Assembly: GCF_009727155.1 (NCBI RefSeq)
Contig: NZ_WNWM01000002.1
Location: 5,704,001-5,768,000, forward strand
Length of the DNA stretch: 64,000 nt
Direction: 5' to 3'
Origin: Pseudoduganella dura
Lineage (GTDB): Bacteria; Pseudomonadota; Gammaproteobacteria; Burkholderiales; Burkholderiaceae_D
In this document: positions 16,144 to 25,430 of the stretch, piece by piece
How positions within the stretch are numbered: position 1 is the stretch's first letter
Layout: each line of letters opens with the position of its first letter
Notes under the pieces: generated by a model
The model's input: only the letters and a program-made list of their open reading frames with translations
Database searches by the model: none
Told to the model about the DNA's origin: nothing
Made by a program: the position numbers and the translations under genes

Positions 16144-18324
16144 CTAGTAGAAATACGGCGTCCGCCTGGCCCATTCGCTGTCCGGATAACGTCGGTGCAG
16201 CACCGTGAATGCCTTGCGCGACAACCGCTTCGCATCCGCGTCGAGGCAACCGCCGCGGGTGGACATCACCACGACATGCAGCAGCCATGGCAGTTCCGGA
16301 TCGTCCGGATGGCTGGCCGCCCGTTCGATGATGTCGTCGCCGAGCATGCCCGTGGCGGTCTTGAGCGGCGCCAGGCGCTCCGCCTCCTTGCGTTGCGCCG
16401 GCGTGCCGCCCGGCGCAGGCGGTCCGGGCAGGCGCCATGGGAAGGCCACGGCCGCGGTGCGCGCCGGCCGGAACGAGCACCAGCCGGAAGCCGTGACGTC
16501 GCCCGGCGCGACGGCGGCGACCGGTTCCGCTGTCATCGTCAGCTGTGCGCCGAGGCCGAAGCGCATGGCTTCGACCAGCATGACGTGGCGCGCCTGGCCG
16601 GCCGGTGCGGCGGACGCCGCGCGGGTGTAGCGCGCCACCGCCTGCGCCATCGGCGGCGCCAGTTGCGCCAGCAGCGCGGCCGCCCGCTTGCCGTCTTGCA
16701 CGTTGCCGAGCAGGCCGGCACGGATCCACGCCGCGCCGGCGATGCGGGCCCGCAATCCGGCCGGCAATGCGTCGTCGCCCGCCAGCCCGACCAGGTCCGC
16801 CACCGCCAGGCGCTCGTTGAGCCAGCGCAGGCCATCGTCGTTGATGGCATCTTCCCGCACGACGCCCCGTTCGCCCCAGTCGATGTTGGTGCGCAGCAGG
16901 TACCGGGCCGCGTCGCGTACCGACGTGGCGGTGGCGAAGCGCTCTTCGCGCAGCAGGTTGCGGGTGCCTGGCGAAAGCTGGCGCCGCAGTACGCCGTCGG
17001 CCACCGCGCGGGCTTCGGCACGCCGCCCGGCCAGGCGCAGCAGGCGCGCCAGGTGATAGCGCACCGTCAGGTACGCAGGCTCGCCCGGTGCCACCACCAT
17101 GGCGGCGCGCTCCAGCTCCGGCGGCATGGCGGTGGCCAGCATCAGTGCCGCTACGAGCCACGGCCGGCCCGAAGTGGCGCGCCAGCGTTCCAGCGCATGC
17201 GCGGCTTGCGCGGCGCAGTCCTTCCTGCCGGCGCATTCCCGCACGGTTTCGATCCAGTCGATGAAATCGTGCCGGGACCGCAGCGCGGCGGCCTGGCCGC
17301 CGTCCGCCAGCAGGCCCCAGTCGCCCAGCCGGTCCAGCGCGAAGGGATCGGCGGCCGGATCGGCAAGGTGGCGGCTCAATGCCGCGAGGCGGCTCTCCGG
17401 CGTGAGTGCCACGCGCATCGCGCGCAATGCCGCCCGCGTCGCTTCGTGCATCGGCGCCAGCGACGTATCGGCGACGATCCGTGCGCCCCGGCCCTCGAGC
17501 TGCAGTGCCAGCTGTTCGCGCCGCGCCGGCTCCGCGCCTTTCGCCGTGGCGACGGCGTCGCGGATCGCCGCGCGCAGGGCCAGGTACTGGCCGAGCTGGC
17601 GCATCGCATGGCCGAGCGTGGCGCCGATGCGGTCGAACAGGGCTGCGCTGTCGGCATGGCGTTCGACGTGGAAGTACCATGCCGCGCGCTGGTATTCGCG
17701 GGCGTGCCGCCAGAATGCCGGTTCGCCGTCGGGCAGCGGTGGCGGCGGGGCGCCGGCATGCACGGCCTTGCCGTCGCCGAACCGGTAGCGTGCATCCTGC
17801 GCCGCCTGGCACGCCGCGCCGACCTGCTGCTGCGCGACCACCCAGGCATCGAGCCGGGCCGGCGTGGCGTCCGGCCGCGCAGAGGCAAGGTCCAGCGTGC
17901 GCACCGCGAAGGTGGTCGCCGTGGCGGGGCAGGCGGCGATCGTGCGCACCTGCTCGTCGTCGCCGTCCAGGTGCAGCGCGGCGGCAAGGCGGCTGATCAG
18001 CGGGTACGGTGCCGTTTCATCCGGTTCGGACCAGCCGTAGCCGAACGCGCTGCCGTCGGCGCGCGCCAGGCCGCCATCCAGGCCGGGCAGTTGCGCCGCC
18101 CGCGGGCCCAGCGCGATCGCGCGCCAGGCGGTGTACAGGTAGACGCGCCGCATGCCGGGCTGCACGATGCCCAGTTCGCCGGCCTGGAAGCGCGGCAGCG
18201 CGATGTCCGGCGCCGTCCAGGCGCGGAACTGCGTGTAGCTGGGGCCATGGTCGCCGCTGGCGCCGGCCAGCGGCGGCACCATGCACAGCATCGCGGCCAG
18301 TACCCGCTCGAGCACTCGTTTCAC
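16144..18324 (-). CDS. exported helical-repeat protein of unknown function
   Basis: 726 residues from GTG 18324; GGAAGGA sits 7 bp upstream and the GTGA overlaps the stop of the preceding gene. An alternative ATG at 18339 lacks a ribosome binding site. Residues 1-22 form a signal peptide (V-K-R-V-L-E-R-V-L-A-A-M then P-P-L-A-G-A-S-G). The rest is alanine/arginine-rich and predicted by eye as long helical repeats, similar in feel to TPR/Sel1-type solenoids, with cysteines that could pair in the periplasm. No catalytic motif was recognised. It forms a coupled pair with the DUF3142 gene. Confidence 0.7.
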   Translation of the reverse strand: MKRVLERVLAAMLCMVPPLAGASGDHGPSYTQFRAWTAPDIALPRFQAGELGIVQPGMRRVYLYTAWRAIALGPRAAQLPGLDGGLARADGSAFGYGWSEPDETAPYPLISRLAAALHLDGDDEQVRTIAACPATATTFAVRTLDLASARPDATPARLDAWVVAQQQVGAACQAAQDARYRFGDGKAVHAGAPPPPLPDGEPAFWRHAREYQRAAWYFHVERHADSAALFDRIGATLGHAMRQLGQYLALRAAIRDAVATAKGAEPARREQLALQLEGRGARIVADTSLAPMHEATRAALRAMRVALTPESRLAALSRHLADPAADPFALDRLGDWGLLADGGQAAALRSRHDFIDWIETVRECAGRKDCAAQAAHALERWRATSGRPWLVAALMLATAMPPELERAAMVVAPGEPAYLTVRYHLARLLRLAGRRAEARAVADGVLRRQLSPGTRNLLREERFATATSVRDAARYLLRTNIDWGERGVVREDAINDDGLRWLNERLAVADLVGLAGDDALPAGLRARIAGAAWIRAGLLGNVQDGKRAAALLAQLAPPMAQAVARYTRAASAAPAGQARHVMLVEAMRFGLGAQLTMTAEPVAAVAPGDVTASGWCSFRPARTAAVAFPWRLPGPPAPGGTPAQRKEAERLAPLKTATGMLGDDIIERAASHPDDPELPWLLHVVVMSTRGGCLDADAKRLSRKAFTVLHRRYPDSEWARRTPYFY

Positions 18325-19043
18325 TGATGATCCTTCCATGCCGTTTCATCGAACCAGTAAGTGCGCCGGTAACGCACGGTCACGTGGCGGGGGTAGGGCT
18401 CCTGGCGGGAGAACCCGGCCGCGGACGCGCGGCACGCCGGATGCAGCACCGCCGGCCGCGTGGCGACGATGTCGCGCAGCGCCGCGTTGTCGCGCCCCAT
18501 CCGGAAGAACATCGGCACCACTTCGTCGGCGGCCAGGCCGTCGAGCCAGGCGCCGGAGCGGCACCACCAGCCGAGCGCGGTCACGCTGAGCCTGATGTCG
18601 GCCGGCAGCGCGGCGCGCACGTGCCGGACCAGCGCGCGGTAGTCGGCGCGGTGCGACGGCCGTGCTTCCAGGTCCAGCTGCACCCAGCCCGACGTGGTGG
18701 CGCGCGCGGCCGAACGCATCGCATCGAGCACGGCAGCCTCGGCGTGGCGCAACGCGCGGGGCGGCCGCAGCGGGTCGATCTCCACGTGCACCACGGGAAT
18801 CACGGCCGTTGAGGCAGGCAGTTGCCGGGGCCGCGCGCCGGGCCGCACCAGCACCTTGTCCCCGGCGAGCCAGATGTGGCGGTCGACGACGGCGACGGTG
18901 GCCTGCGACCAGGCCGGCACGGGCGCGTCGCGCCACAGCCAGACGATGGCGGCGGGCGGCGGATCGGGCGGTACGAAGAACATGGAATGGCTGGGTCGGG
19001 GCGGGCCCGCAGCATAGCAGGCCGGCGCCTGTGGAAAACTCAC
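18321..19043 (-). CDS. DUF3142-like protein
   Basis: 240 residues from GTG 19043; a later ATG at 18983 is the other reasonable start (220 residues) and neither has a good ribosome binding site. The stretch GWVQLDLEARPSHRADYRAL, then LPADIRLSVTALGWWC and ADEVVPMFFRMG is the pattern of DUF3142 proteins, which look like beta/alpha barrels of the glycosidase type (inference). The D-x-E pair in QLDLEA is a plausible active site. The downstream exported protein begins inside its stop codon. Confidence 0.65.
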   Translation of the reverse strand: MSFPQAPACYAAGPPRPSHSMFFVPPDPPPAAIVWLWRDAPVPAWSQATVAVVDRHIWLAGDKVLVRPGARPRQLPASTAVIPVVHVEIDPLRPPRALRHAEAAVLDAMRSAARATTSGWVQLDLEARPSHRADYRALVRHVRAALPADIRLSVTALGWWCRSGAWLDGLAADEVVPMFFRMGRDNAALRDIVATRPAVLHPACRASAAGFSRQEPYPRHVTVRYRRTYWFDETAWKDHQ

Positions 19044-19110
19044 ACTTTGTCACGGGCGCCGCACCACGGCTCCCGCATTGCAACGCCGCATGACAGTCCG
19101 TAAACGAACG

Positions 19111-19133
19111 ACGGCCCCGCGATGCGGGGCCGT
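19111..19133 (-). terminator. hairpin terminator after dctA
   Basis: Perfect stem ACGGCCCCGC / GCGGGGCCGT with a 3-nt loop, 30 bp after the dctA stop. The T-run on the minus strand is interrupted (TCGTTCGTTT), so termination may be moderate. Confidence 0.6.
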
Positions 19134-19163
19134 TGTCATTCAAACGCCAGGGTCAGGGTTGAT

Positions 19164-20486
19164 TCAGGCCTGTTTCGGCTGCGCCGGCATGTCTTCGCCG
19201 TGCTTGGTTTCTTCCAGCGGCTCGTGCGGAGCGGACGGATGGGCCAGTTCGCGCTTCATGGTATCCATGTTCAGCTCGCCTTCCCATTTGGCCACCACCA
19301 GGGCGGCCACGCCGTTGCCGATGAAGTTCGTCAGGGCGCGCGCTTCGCTCATGAAGCGGTCGATGCCCAGGATCAGCGCCATGCCGGCCACCGGGATCGT
19401 CGGCACCACGGCCAGTGTCGCGGCCAGCGTGATGAAGCCGGCGCCGGTGATGCCCGACGCGCCCTTCGAGGTCAGCATCGCCACGCCGAGGATCGTCAAT
19501 TCCTGCATCAGCGTCAGCTCGGTGTTGGTGGCCTGCGCCACGAACAGGGCCGCCATCGTCATGTAGATGTTGGTGCCGTCCAGGTTGAACGAGTAGCCGG
19601 TCGGGACAACCAGGCCGACGACGGGCTTCGACGCGCCCAGCTTCTCGAGTTTCTTCATCAGCGACGGCAGCGCGCTTTCCGACGAACTGGTGCCCAGCAC
19701 GATCAGCAGCTCTTCCTTGATATATCCGATGAAGCGCGCGATCGAGAAGCCGGTGAAGCGGGCGATCGAACCGAGGATGATGAAGATGAACAGCAGGCAG
19801 GTCAGGTAAAACGAACCCATCAGCTTGGCCAGCGGCAGCAGCGAATCGATGCCGTACTTGCCGATGGTGAACGCCATCGCGCCGAACGCGCCGATCGGGG
19901 CGACCTTCATGACGATGTTGACCATGCCGAAGATGACGCCGCCCACCTCTTCGATGATGTGGACCAGCGGCTTGCCGCGTTCACCCAGCAGCGACAGGGC
20001 GAAACCGAACAGGATGGAGATCAGCAGCACCTGCAGGATGTCGCCCTTGGCGAAGGCATCGACCATCGTGTTCGGGATGATGTGCAGCAGGAAGTCGGTG
20101 GTCGTCTGGTGCGAGGCCTTCTCGGTGTACTGCGCGATCGCCTTGGTGTCGAGCGTGGCCGGATCGGCATTGAAGCCGGCGCCGGGCTTGACGATATTGG
20201 CAACGAACAGGCCGATCACCAGTGCGAACGTGGAAACCACCTCGAAGTACAGCAGCGCCTTGCCGCCCACGCGGCCGATTTTCTTGATGTCCTGCATGCC
20301 GGCGATACCGGCGACGATGGTACAGAAGATCACCGGTGCGATGATCATCTTGATCAGCTTGATGAAGCCGTCGCCCAGCGGCTTCATCGCCACGGCGTCG
20401 GCCGGCAGGAAAATGCCCAGCATTACGCCAACGAAGATGGCGAACAGTACCTGCACGTACAAGATTTTGTAAAACGGTTTTTTCAT
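19164..20486 (-). CDS. dctA: C4-dicarboxylate transporter DctA
   Basis: 440 residues from ATG 20486 ([12 protein letters not shown]), preceded by GGAG; 12 extra codons upstream are not needed. Sodium/proton-coupled importer of succinate, fumarate and malate in the inner membrane, SLC1 family. Hallmarks: serine-rich hairpin [33 protein letters not shown] and the re-entrant [15 protein letters not shown]. Eight membrane segments and a charged C-terminal tail are present. It follows the hydroxybutyrate dehydrogenase gene on the same strand, with an operator-like repeat between them. Confidence 0.95.
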   Translation of the reverse strand: MKKPFYKILYVQVLFAIFVGVMLGIFLPADAVAMKPLGDGFIKLIKMIIAPVIFCTIVAGIAGMQDIKKIGRVGGKALLYFEVVSTFALVIGLFVANIVKPGAGFNADPATLDTKAIAQYTEKASHQTTTDFLLHIIPNTMVDAFAKGDILQVLLISILFGFALSLLGERGKPLVHIIEEVGGVIFGMVNIVMKVAPIGAFGAMAFTIGKYGIDSLLPLAKLMGSFYLTCLLFIFIILGSIARFTGFSIARFIGYIKEELLIVLGTSSSESALPSLMKKLEKLGASKPVVGLVVPTGYSFNLDGTNIYMTMAALFVAQATNTELTLMQELTILGVAMLTSKGASGITGAGFITLAATLAVVPTIPVAGMALILGIDRFMSEARALTNFIGNGVAALVVAKWEGELNMDTMKRELAHPSAPHEPLEETKHGEDMPAQPKQA

Positions 20487-20544
20487 GATGGAGTCTCCGT
20501 GGCTTCCCAAGGCTTCCATCATCGCAAACCATCTCAGATATCAC

Positions 20545-20594
20545 CATTGTGATTATCCGCATTGTGGTTTCCCCTATCAGGGATAACCACAATG
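20545..20594. promoter_or_regulatory. three related half-sites upstream of dctA
   Basis: A perfect inverted repeat CATTGTGGTT (20560-20569) and AACCACAATG (20585-20594) with smaller TCCC/GGGA arms inside. A third half-site CATTGTGATTATCC at 20545-20558 is the complement of GGATAACCACAATG with one mismatch. The group begins 59 bp before the dctA start. It looks like a regulator binding site; it could also form a hairpin that ends the upstream transcript, but no T-run follows. Confidence 0.65.
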
Positions 20595-20617
20595 TGGCTA
20601 CTACGTAGAGCCGGGCC

Positions 20618-21427
20618 TTATTGGGCGACCCAGCCGCCGTCCACGTTCCACGCCGCGCCGCGCACCTGGATGGCCAGGTCGCTGCACAGGAACACCGCCA
20701 GGGCGCCCAGCTGCTCGGGTGTGACGAAGTCGCCGGACGGCTGCTTGTCGGCCAGCAGCGCCCGCTTGGCATCATCGTTGGCCAGGCCGTCGCGCGCGGC
20801 GCGGTCGTCGACCTGCTTCTGGACCAGCGGCGTCAGTACGAAGCCGGGGCAGATCGCGTTGGCGGTGATGCCGGTCTGCGCGGTTTCCAGCGCCGTCACC
20901 TTGGTGAAGCCCACCAGGCCGTGCTTGGCGGCCACGTAGGCCGACTTGCCGGCCGAGCCCACCAGGCCGTGTGCCGAGGCCAGGTTGATGATGCGACCCC
21001 AGTTTTGCTGCCGCATCCGCGGCAGCGCCAGGCGCGTGGTATGGAAGGCCGACGTCAGGTTGATGGCGATGATGGCATCCCATTTCTCGACCGGGAAATC
21101 TTCCACGTTGGCCACGAACTGGATGCCGGCATTGTTGACCAGCACGTCGATGCCGCCGAACTGCTGGGCGGCGTAAGCGAACAGCGCCTCGATTTCGGCC
21201 GGCTTGCTCATGTCGGCATTGTGGTGTACGGTCTGCACGCCGAATTCCTGCGCGGTCGAGGACAGCAGGGCGCTGATGTCGTCGGCGTTGCCGAACCCGT
21301 TGAACACGATGTTGGCGCCCTCCGCGGCCAGCGCGCGGGCGATGCCCAGGCCGATGCCGGAGGTCGATCCCGTTACCAGGGCCGTTTTGCCGGACAGGAT
21401 CTGCCCGTTCGATGGTGTGCTGCTCAT
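20618..21427 (-). CDS. 3-hydroxybutyrate dehydrogenase
   Basis: 269 residues from ATG 21427 with GGAG 7 bp upstream; an ATG 12 bp earlier is possible. SDR enzyme oxidising (R)-3-hydroxybutyrate to acetoacetate with NAD: TGSTSGIG at 20-27, NNAGIQFVANVEDFP, catalytic INLASAHGLVGS and Y-V-A-A-K. The signature GIQFV.. and the stretch ICPGFVLTPLVQKQ match bacterial 3-HBDH. The context fits polyhydroxybutyrate or ketone use: scoAB would activate the product. Confidence 0.9.
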   Translation of the reverse strand: MSSTPSNGQILSGKTALVTGSTSGIGLGIARALAAEGANIVFNGFGNADDISALLSSTAQEFGVQTVHHNADMSKPAEIEALFAYAAQQFGGIDVLVNNAGIQFVANVEDFPVEKWDAIIAINLTSAFHTTRLALPRMRQQNWGRIINLASAHGLVGSAGKSAYVAAKHGLVGFTKVTALETAQTGITANAICPGFVLTPLVQKQVDDRAARDGLANDDAKRALLADKQPSGDFVTPEQLGALAVFLCSDLAIQVRGAAWNVDGGWVAQ

Positions 21428-21577
21428 GGTCTGCTCCATAGTTGATGACGGCTCGCCGCCGCCGATGCAAGTTGCGATTCCCGGCTGCTTTCTTCGCTGC
21501 GCTACACTTGCAGGGGATTTTAGCGGCAACGCACGGTAGAATGTAGCCCAAAAACCAATATCCGGCAGGAGGCCAGG

Positions 21578-22498
21578 ATGGTCCAAGCAGCGAGCATGGC
21601 GTCGAACAAGCCGGCGATCAGGTCCGTGATCAAGTCCGTGCAGTGCATCTCCCCGGCGGGTTTGCACCGGATGGCGTACCAGGAATGGGGCGATCCGGCC
21701 AACCCGAGGGTGCTGGTGTGCGTGCACGGCGTGACGCGGGTTTCCGACGATTTCGACGACCTGGCGCGCGCGCTGGCCGATACCTACCGGGTGGTGTGCC
21801 CCGACGTGGTGGGCCGCGGCCGTTCCGGCCGGCTGCGCAATCCGGACCTGTACCGGGTGCCGCAATACGTCAGCGACATGGTCACGCTGCTGGCGCGGGT
21901 ATGCGCCGGTGGCGGCGCAGACACGCGGGTGGCCTGGTTCGGCACGTCCATGGGCGGGCTGATCGGCATGGGCCTGGCATCGCTGCCGGACAGCCCGATC
22001 GGCCGCCTGGTATTGAACGACATCGGCCCGGTGCTGGACCCGGCGGCGCTGCGCCGCATCGGCGACTACATCGGCCAGGATGTGCGCTTTGCCAGCTTCG
22101 CGGAAGGCGCGCGCTTCGTGCGCGACGTTTCCGCATCGTTCGGGCCGCACACCGAAGCGCAATGGGAAAAGATGGCGCGCGACGTGCTGCGCCAGGAGGC
22201 CGACGGCAGCTGGGTGCGGCACTACGACCTGGCCCTGGCGCAGCCGTTCCGCGCGGCCACGCCGGAATCGGTGGCCGCCGACGAGCACGTGCTGTGGGCC
22301 GCGTACGATGCGATCCGCTGTCCGACGCTGCTGGTGCGCGGCGCGGCCTCCGACCTGCTGTCGCACGCGACGGCGCAGGCGATGACGCAGCGCGGGCCGC
22401 GCGCGCGGCTGGTGGAGATCGCCGGCGTGGGCCATGCGCCCACGTTCGTGCACGACGACCAGATCGCGATCGCAAGGGAATTCTTGCTGGAGCTGTAA
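21578..22498 (+). CDS. alpha/beta-hydrolase
   Basis: 306 residues. Alpha/beta-hydrolase fold with CVHGVTR (oxyanion HG), nucleophile elbow G-T-S-M-G near residue 127, and the catalytic histidine in GVGHAPTF near the C terminus; the acid is probably the Asp in GAASDLLS. Substrate unknown. It is divergent from the hydroxybutyrate dehydrogenase over 150 bp and followed after 43 bp by a RidA gene, likely in one transcript. Confidence 0.88.
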   Translation: MVQAASMASNKPAIRSVIKSVQCISPAGLHRMAYQEWGDPANPRVLVCVHGVTRVSDDFDDLARALADTYRVVCPDVVGRGRSGRLRNPDLYRVPQYVSDMVTLLARVCAGGGADTRVAWFGTSMGGLIGMGLASLPDSPIGRLVLNDIGPVLDPAALRRIGDYIGQDVRFASFAEGARFVRDVSASFGPHTEAQWEKMARDVLRQEADGSWVRHYDLALAQPFRAATPESVAADEHVLWAAYDAIRCPTLLVRGAASDLLSHATAQAMTQRGPRARLVEIAGVGHAPTFVHDDQIAIAREFLLEL

Positions 22499-22541
22499 AT
22501 TTGTTGAACCCGTTTTGTTGAACCTGTAGAAAAGAGAAGAA

Positions 22542-22895
22542 ATGGAAATCAAACGACTATATGTAGGCAAGCGGATGTCCGAAGTGGCGATCCATAACAA
22601 CACCGTGTACCTGGCTGGCCAGGTCGCCGCCAGTGACCCGGGCGCCGATATCCAGGGCCAGACCCGCGAAGTGCTGGCGGCGATCGACAAGCTGCTGGCC
22701 GAAGCCGGCAGCGACAAGAGCTGCATCCTGTCCACCCAGATCTTCATCGCCGACATCGCGCTGTTCCCGGCCATGAACGAAGTGTGGGACGAGTGGGTGG
22801 CGCAGGGCCACACCCCGCCGCGCGCCACCGTCGAGGCCAAGCTGGCCAACCCGGCCTGGCTGGTCGAGATCGTCGTCGTCGCCGCCCAGCGTTGA
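22542..22895 (+). CDS. RidA family protein
   Basis: 117 residues with AAGAGAAG just before ATG 22542. Shorter RidA/YjgF subtype (MEIKRLYVGKRMSEVAIHNN, TVYLAGQVAASDPGADI) that ends ATVEAKLANPAWLVEIVVV. It lacks the usual arginine in the R-x-x-V-E segment at the place where imine deaminases have it (VEAKLANP), so its activity may differ. It sits between the hydrolase and relA. Confidence 0.82.
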   Translation: MEIKRLYVGKRMSEVAIHNNTVYLAGQVAASDPGADIQGQTREVLAAIDKLLAEAGSDKSCILSTQIFIADIALFPAMNEVWDEWVAQGHTPPRATVEAKLANPAWLVEIVVVAAQR

Positions 22896-23037
22896 TCGCG
22901 GCATCGCCGGCTCGATGAGCCGGCGTATCGGCCGGCGTATCCAGCCGCCGTATTCAGCTGGCCATGCGCGGGTAACCGGCGTTCCGGCTTCCGCTTTCCC
23001 CGGCAGTTTGCAGAACACGCAGTAAATAAGGTTTGTC

Positions 23038-25281
23038 ATGGTCTCCATCGCGGCGCTGAACAGCGCAACGTCCGAACAGCTGGTGATGGGCTTGTCCGCC
23101 GAAGACGGCGCACGGGTTCTCGCCGCGCTCGATTTCGCCGGCACGGCCTACACCGGCAAGCAATGCACCAGCGGCCAGCCGGCCTTCGATTTCGCCGTTG
23201 GCGCAGCCGGCACGCTGGCGCTGCTCAACACCGACGCGGCCACCCGCATCGCCGCGCTGCTGTTCGAGCTGTGCCTGCTCGATCCGGCGCAGGGCATCGC
23301 GATCGAGCCGAAGTTCGGCAGGGAAGTGGCGGACCTCGTCACCGGCGTGCACCAGCTGATCCGGCTGCGCGAGCTCACGCAGGGTTCGCCCGCCGCCACC
23401 CGCGGCAAGAACGCGGCCCAGCAGGCGGTGGCGCAGATGGAAACGCTGCGCAAGATGCTGCTGGCCATGGCCACCGACATGCGCGTGGTGCTGGTGCGGC
23501 TGGCCTCGTGCTGCAGCACGCTGCGCTGGTTCGCCGACCAGAAGATCTTCAACGACATGACGCGCGCCTACGGCCGCGAAACGCTCGACCTGTATGCGCC
23601 GCTGGCCAATCGCCTCGGCATCTGGCAGATCAAGTGGGAGCTGGAAGACCTGTCGTTCCGCTTCATCGAACCCGAGAACTACAAGCGCATCGCCAAGATG
23701 CTCGAAGAAAAGCGCATGATGCGCGAAAGCTTCGTCACCCAGTCGATCACGCGGCTGCAGTCGGAGCTGGCCGCGGCCGGCATCGGCGCCGAGGTGTTCG
23801 GCCGGCCGAAGCATATCTACAGCATCTGGAACAAGATGCGCGGCAAGGAGCTCGATTTCACCGAGCTGTACGACGTGCGCGCGTTCCGCGTGATCGTCGC
23901 CGATGTGAAGACCTGCTACGCGGTGCTCGGCCTGGTGCACAACATCTGGACGCCGATCCCGAAGGAATTCGACGATTACATCTCGCGCCCCAAGCCGAAC
24001 GGCTACCAGTCGCTGCACACGGTGGTGATGGCGGACGACGGCCGGCCGCTCGAGGTGCAGATCCGCACGCAGGAAATGCACAACTTCGCCGAATACGGCG
24101 TGGCGGCGCACTGGCGCTACAAGGAAGAGGGCAATTCCAGCTTCCAGGGCCAGAAATACGACGAGAAGATCGCCTGGCTGCGCCAGCTGCTGGCGTGGAA
24201 GACCGACGTGGCCGATGCCGTCGTCGGCCAGGAAGAGCTGCAGCGCGAATGGGTGGAGAAGCTCAAGGAAGCAACGCTCGACGACCGCATCTTCGTGCTC
24301 ACGCCGCAGGCGCGCGTGCTCGAACTGCCGGTCGGCGCGACGCCGATCGATTTCGCCTACCACCTGCACAGCGACGTGGGCCACCGCTGCCGCGGCGCCC
24401 GCGTGGACGGCGTGATGGTGCCGCTCAACACGCAGTTGAAAAGCGGGCAGACGTGCGAGATCATCACGGCGAAAGGGGCGCCCGGCACGGCCGGCCCGTC
24501 GCGCGACTGGCTGAGCGCCGGCTATGCGGTGAGCGCGCGCACGCGCGCCAAGGTGCGTGCCTGGTTCCATGCGATCGACGTGCAGGAAACGCTGTCCCAT
24601 GGCCGCTCCCTGGTGGAAAAAACGCTGCAGCGCGAGGGCAAGACCGCCGTCAACCTGGAAGCGCTCGCGCAGAAGCTGGGCTTCCCGAAGGTGGACGACC
24701 TGTTCCTGGCGGTGGGCAAGGATGAATTCAGCCTGCGCCACGTGGAGCATGCGCTGCACGAAAGTGCCGAACCGGCGGCGCCCGAAGAAGAAATGGTGGC
24801 CAACAAGAGCCGCGCTTCGTCGACCGAGCAGGGCGCCAAGTCCGGCGTGCTGGTGGTGGGCACCGAAGGCCTGATGACGCAGCTGGCCAGGTGCTGCAAG
24901 CCGGCACCGCCGGACCCGATCGTGGGTTTCGTCACCCGCGGCAAGGGTGTGTCGATCCACCGGCTCTCCTGCAAGAACTTCGCCGAGATGCGCGCCAAGG
25001 CGCCGGAACGCGTGATCGTCACCGACTGGGGCGACGGCCGCGGCGACACCGTCTACCCGGTCGACCTGTTCGTGCTGGCGGGCGACCGCCAGGGCCTGTT
25101 GCGCGATATCTCGGAAGTGTTCTCGCGCGAAAAGATCAATGTGATCGGCGTGAACACGCAAAGCGCGAAAGGACAGGCGCGCATGACATTCACGGCGGAG
25201 ATCGGCGCCACGGCGCAATTGCACAAGGCACTGGTGGCGATCGGCGAAGTGCCCGGCGTGCTGGAAGCGCGGCGGGCGTGA
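23038..25281 (+). CDS. relA: GTP pyrophosphokinase RelA
   Basis: 747 residues. Ribosome-linked synthetase of (p)ppGpp in amino-acid starvation. Order: degraded HD hydrolase domain (the metal-binding HD pair is lost, FELCLLDP near residue 80), synthetase domain (YDVRAFRVIV, FDDYISRPKPNGYQSLHT near 308-325, EVQIRTQEMHNFAEYGVAAH), TGS (about 405-465), zinc-finger/CC region with CCKPAPPDPIVGF and C-terminal ACT. Loss of the HD residues separates it from bifunctional SpoT. Confidence 0.95.
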   Translation: MVSIAALNSATSEQLVMGLSAEDGARVLAALDFAGTAYTGKQCTSGQPAFDFAVGAAGTLALLNTDAATRIAALLFELCLLDPAQGIAIEPKFGREVADLVTGVHQLIRLRELTQGSPAATRGKNAAQQAVAQMETLRKMLLAMATDMRVVLVRLASCCSTLRWFADQKIFNDMTRAYGRETLDLYAPLANRLGIWQIKWELEDLSFRFIEPENYKRIAKMLEEKRMMRESFVTQSITRLQSELAAAGIGAEVFGRPKHIYSIWNKMRGKELDFTELYDVRAFRVIVADVKTCYAVLGLVHNIWTPIPKEFDDYISRPKPNGYQSLHTVVMADDGRPLEVQIRTQEMHNFAEYGVAAHWRYKEEGNSSFQGQKYDEKIAWLRQLLAWKTDVADAVVGQEELQREWVEKLKEATLDDRIFVLTPQARVLELPVGATPIDFAYHLHSDVGHRCRGARVDGVMVPLNTQLKSGQTCEIITAKGAPGTAGPSRDWLSAGYAVSARTRAKVRAWFHAIDVQETLSHGRSLVEKTLQREGKTAVNLEALAQKLGFPKVDDLFLAVGKDEFSLRHVEHALHESAEPAAPEEEMVANKSRASSTEQGAKSGVLVVGTEGLMTQLARCCKPAPPDPIVGFVTRGKGVSIHRLSCKNFAEMRAKAPERVIVTDWGDGRGDTVYPVDLFVLAGDRQGLLRDISEVFSREKINVIGVNTQSAKGQARMTFTAEIGATAQLHKALVAIGEVPGVLEARRA

Positions 25282-25324
25282 TGCCGCAGCAGCAGGAATG
25301 CCGTTCATTGGAAAGCCGCTGATT

Positions 25325-25430
25325 TAGAGCCGCGAACAAGGGCCTCAGGGCAAGGCGCATCGTCGAAGACAGTACTTTAGTACGGCGAGACGAATGCAAC
25401 GCCGCCATGGGGCCTGTGTTCGCGGCTCTA
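25325..25430. repeat. 106-bp palindromic intergenic repeat
   Basis: Outer perfect arms TAGAGCCGCGAACA (25325-25338) and TGTTCGCGGCTCTA (25417-25430), then a partly paired GGGCC, and a central GTACTTTAGTAC hairpin. The right arm supplies the stop codon of the cation efflux gene. A second element of the same size and plan lies at 29492-29596. Confidence 0.75.
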
